Below are positions 30,858 through 32,141 of a DNA stretch of 32,141 nt, in pieces; position 1 is the stretch's first letter, and each line of letters opens with the position of its first letter. The notes under the pieces are model-generated. The model searched no databases. It had not been told where the DNA came from and was given only the letters and a program-made list of their open reading frames with translations. A program made the translations under genes and the position numbers. This DNA comes from Trinickia dinghuensis. Lineage in GTDB: Bacteria; Pseudomonadota; Gammaproteobacteria; Burkholderiales; Burkholderiaceae. Location of the stretch: the NCBI RefSeq assembly GCF_003367175.1, contig NZ_QRGA01000013.1, forward strand, positions 89-32,229. Reading direction: 5' to 3'.

Positions 30858-32141
30858 GTGGAAACCCATGATACGTCGTCGCTAGCCGTTCCCGCGCACG
30901 ACGCACCTTCCAGTGACGACAAATCGCTTCTGCAGCGCGCGGTGTCGTCATGCGTGTACGTGTTCGAACGAGTGATGCCTGATCCGTTCGTGATCGTGAT
31001 CCTGCTGACGGTTGTCGTCGCGCTGTGCGCGCTCGCATTTGCGCCGAAGGGCACGCCCGAGGTGATCCTGTCGGGATGGTACAAGGGCATCTTCGGCATC
31101 TTCACGTTTGCGTTCCAGATGGTGCTGGTGCTCGTGACGGGCTATGCGCTCGCGAGTGCGCCGGTCATCAAGGCGGCGCTGCGCAGCATCAGCCGGCTCG
31201 CAGTCGGGCCGAGCTCGGCGGTGGTGCTGGTGTTCGTCGTCGGCGCGATCGCCACATTTCTGAACTGGGGTTTCGGCCTCGTGGTCGGGGCGATGCTGTC
31301 GAAGCAGGTCGCGAGACAGGTGCGCGTCGACTTCGCGTGGCTCGTCGCGGCTGCGTACAGCTCGTGGGTGTTATGGGCATTCACCGGCATGTCGAGTTCG
31401 ATCGCGCTGTCGATCGCGTCGCCGGGCAATCCGCTGAACATCGTCGAGCAGCATACGCATGCGATCGTGCCGCTCGCGCACACCGTGTTCTCGACGTGGA
31501 ATCTGCTCGCCGGTGTCGCCGCAATGATCTTGATTCCGGTGGTGTTCGTGCTGATGCGTCCGGCCGACAAGGACGTGATGGCCGCCGACGCGGATCTGCT
31601 CGCCGCGGAAGACGTGGCGGTGGATACCGCCGGCGATGCACGCAGTCACACTTTTGCCGGTGCGCTCGAACGCTCGCATCTGTGCGCGCTGGTGTTCGTC
31701 GTGGCGGGTGTCGCGTATCTCGCGACGCAGTGGCTGCGGCATGGCGTGAGCCTCGACATCAACACGGTGATCTTCATCTTCCTGCTCGCCGGGCTCTGTC
31801 TGCACGGCACGTCGCGCCGCTATGTGCGCGCAGTCACGGAAGCCGCGAAGGTGACGGGCCCGATGCTGCTGCAGTACCCGTTCTATGGCGGCATCATGGG
31901 CATCATGGGCGCGACAGGGCTCGCGCAAGTGATCGCCCATGCTTACATCCACGTCGCATCCGGCGCGACGTTGCCGTTCCTCAGCTATCTCGCGTCGGGC
32001 GCCATCACGCTGTTCATTCCGAGCGGCGGCGGCCACTGGGCTGTGCAGGGCCCGTTCACGATTCCCGCCGCGATGAACCTGGGCGCGTCGCTGCCGGGCA
32101 CCTCGATGGCGATCGCAGCCGGTGAAATGGCCGGTAGCCTA
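30858..32141 (+). CDS. Short-chain fatty acid transporter, AtoE family (3' end outside window)
   Basis: The frame is open from the GTG at 30858 to the window end, 428 codons without a stop, so the gene is cut at its C-terminus (family members are about 440-470 residues). AGGAG at 30846-30850 supports the GTG start. Motifs include VMPDPFVIVILLTVVVAL (about 39-56), FTGMSSSIALSIASPGNP (about 178-195), and YPFYGGIMGIMGATGLA and then FIPSGGGHWAVQGP near 340 to 400, which is the hallmark of the AtoE/TIGR00366 family. AtoE imports short-chain fatty acids such as acetoacetate or butyrate in symport. Its position after the oxygenase suggests that it imports the carboxylate substrate of this cluster; this is inferred. 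Confidence 0.9.
   Translation, partial: METHDTSSLAVPAHDAPSSDDKSLLQRAVSSCVYVFERVMPDPFVIVILLTVVVALCALAFAPKGTPEVILSGWYKGIFGIFTFAFQMVLVLVTGYALASAPVIKAALRSISRLAVGPSSAVVLVFVVGAIATFLNWGFGLVVGAMLSKQVARQVRVDFAWLVAAAYSSWVLWAFTGMSSSIALSIASPGNPLNIVEQHTHAIVPLAHTVFSTWNLLAGVAAMILIPVVFVLMRPADKDVMAADADLLAAEDVAVDTAGDARSHTFAGALERSHLCALVFVVAGVAYLATQWLRHGVSLDINTVIFIFLLAGLCLHGTSRRYVRAVTEAAKVTGPMLLQYPFYGGIMGIMGATGLAQVIAHAYIHVASGATLPFLSYLASGAITLFIPSGGGHWAVQGPFTIPAAMNLGASLPGTSMAIAAGEMAGSL

Noticed and set aside
1..32141. CRISPR array, insertion sequence or integrase
   Set aside because: No regularly spaced repeats, transposase or recombinase motifs, or terminal inverted repeats with target duplications were seen anywhere in the window.

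Overview
The window is about 32 kb of high-GC DNA with tightly packed genes and GC-rich third codon positions. Gene content points to a betaproteobacterium of the Burkholderiaceae (Burkholderia, Paraburkholderia or a relative): an MdtABC-type RND pump with a lipoprotein outer-membrane channel, a PDR/VanB-type reductase with a Rieske oxygenase, and a small Burkholderia-lethal-factor-like protein. This placement is inferred from gene families and composition; no rRNA gene is present.

Left part (1-14115): the end of a cobalamin operon (cbiD 3' end, cobK, cobM) converges on a two-component system, a sensor kinase followed by an NtrC-type sigma-54 activator on the minus strand. Divergent from the kinase is a four-gene efflux operon: periplasmic adaptor, two RND pump subunits and an outer-membrane factor. 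The 303-bp divergent region holds a canonical sigma-54 -24/-12 promoter facing the pump, a near-canonical one facing the kinase, and two nearly identical 15-bp dyads 22 bp apart midway between them. The architecture predicts that this two-component system activates both the pump and itself.

Middle part (14183-24409): a run of mostly single genes. These are a SulP anion transporter with STAS domain, a cupin_5 (DUF985) protein, an orphan RecF/SMC-like AAA ATPase, a VOC protein, a CynX-type MFS exporter, a HigBA-type toxin-antitoxin pair with a palindromic operator inside its promoter, a 595-residue protein of unknown function with several hydrophobic helical stretches, and a DUF4336 protein. 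A 731-bp stretch (23679-24409) has no confident gene, only a possible 54-residue exported peptide.

Right part (24410-32141): a thiamine-diphosphate enzyme of the benzoylformate decarboxylase/acetolactate synthase superfamily is followed by a 238-residue protein. That protein carries the Thr-Cys-His signature of CNF1/BLF1-type glutamine deamidase toxins (T119, C125, H140) and is the most notable gene of the window. Last comes a catabolic cluster: a LysR regulator, a ferredoxin-NAD(P)H reductase of the phthalate dioxygenase reductase type, a Rieske oxygenase and an AtoE-type short-chain fatty acid transporter that runs off the window end. A 19-bp T-N11-A dyad centred near -66 of a good sigma-70 promoter lies in front of the reductase, the expected LysR activator site.
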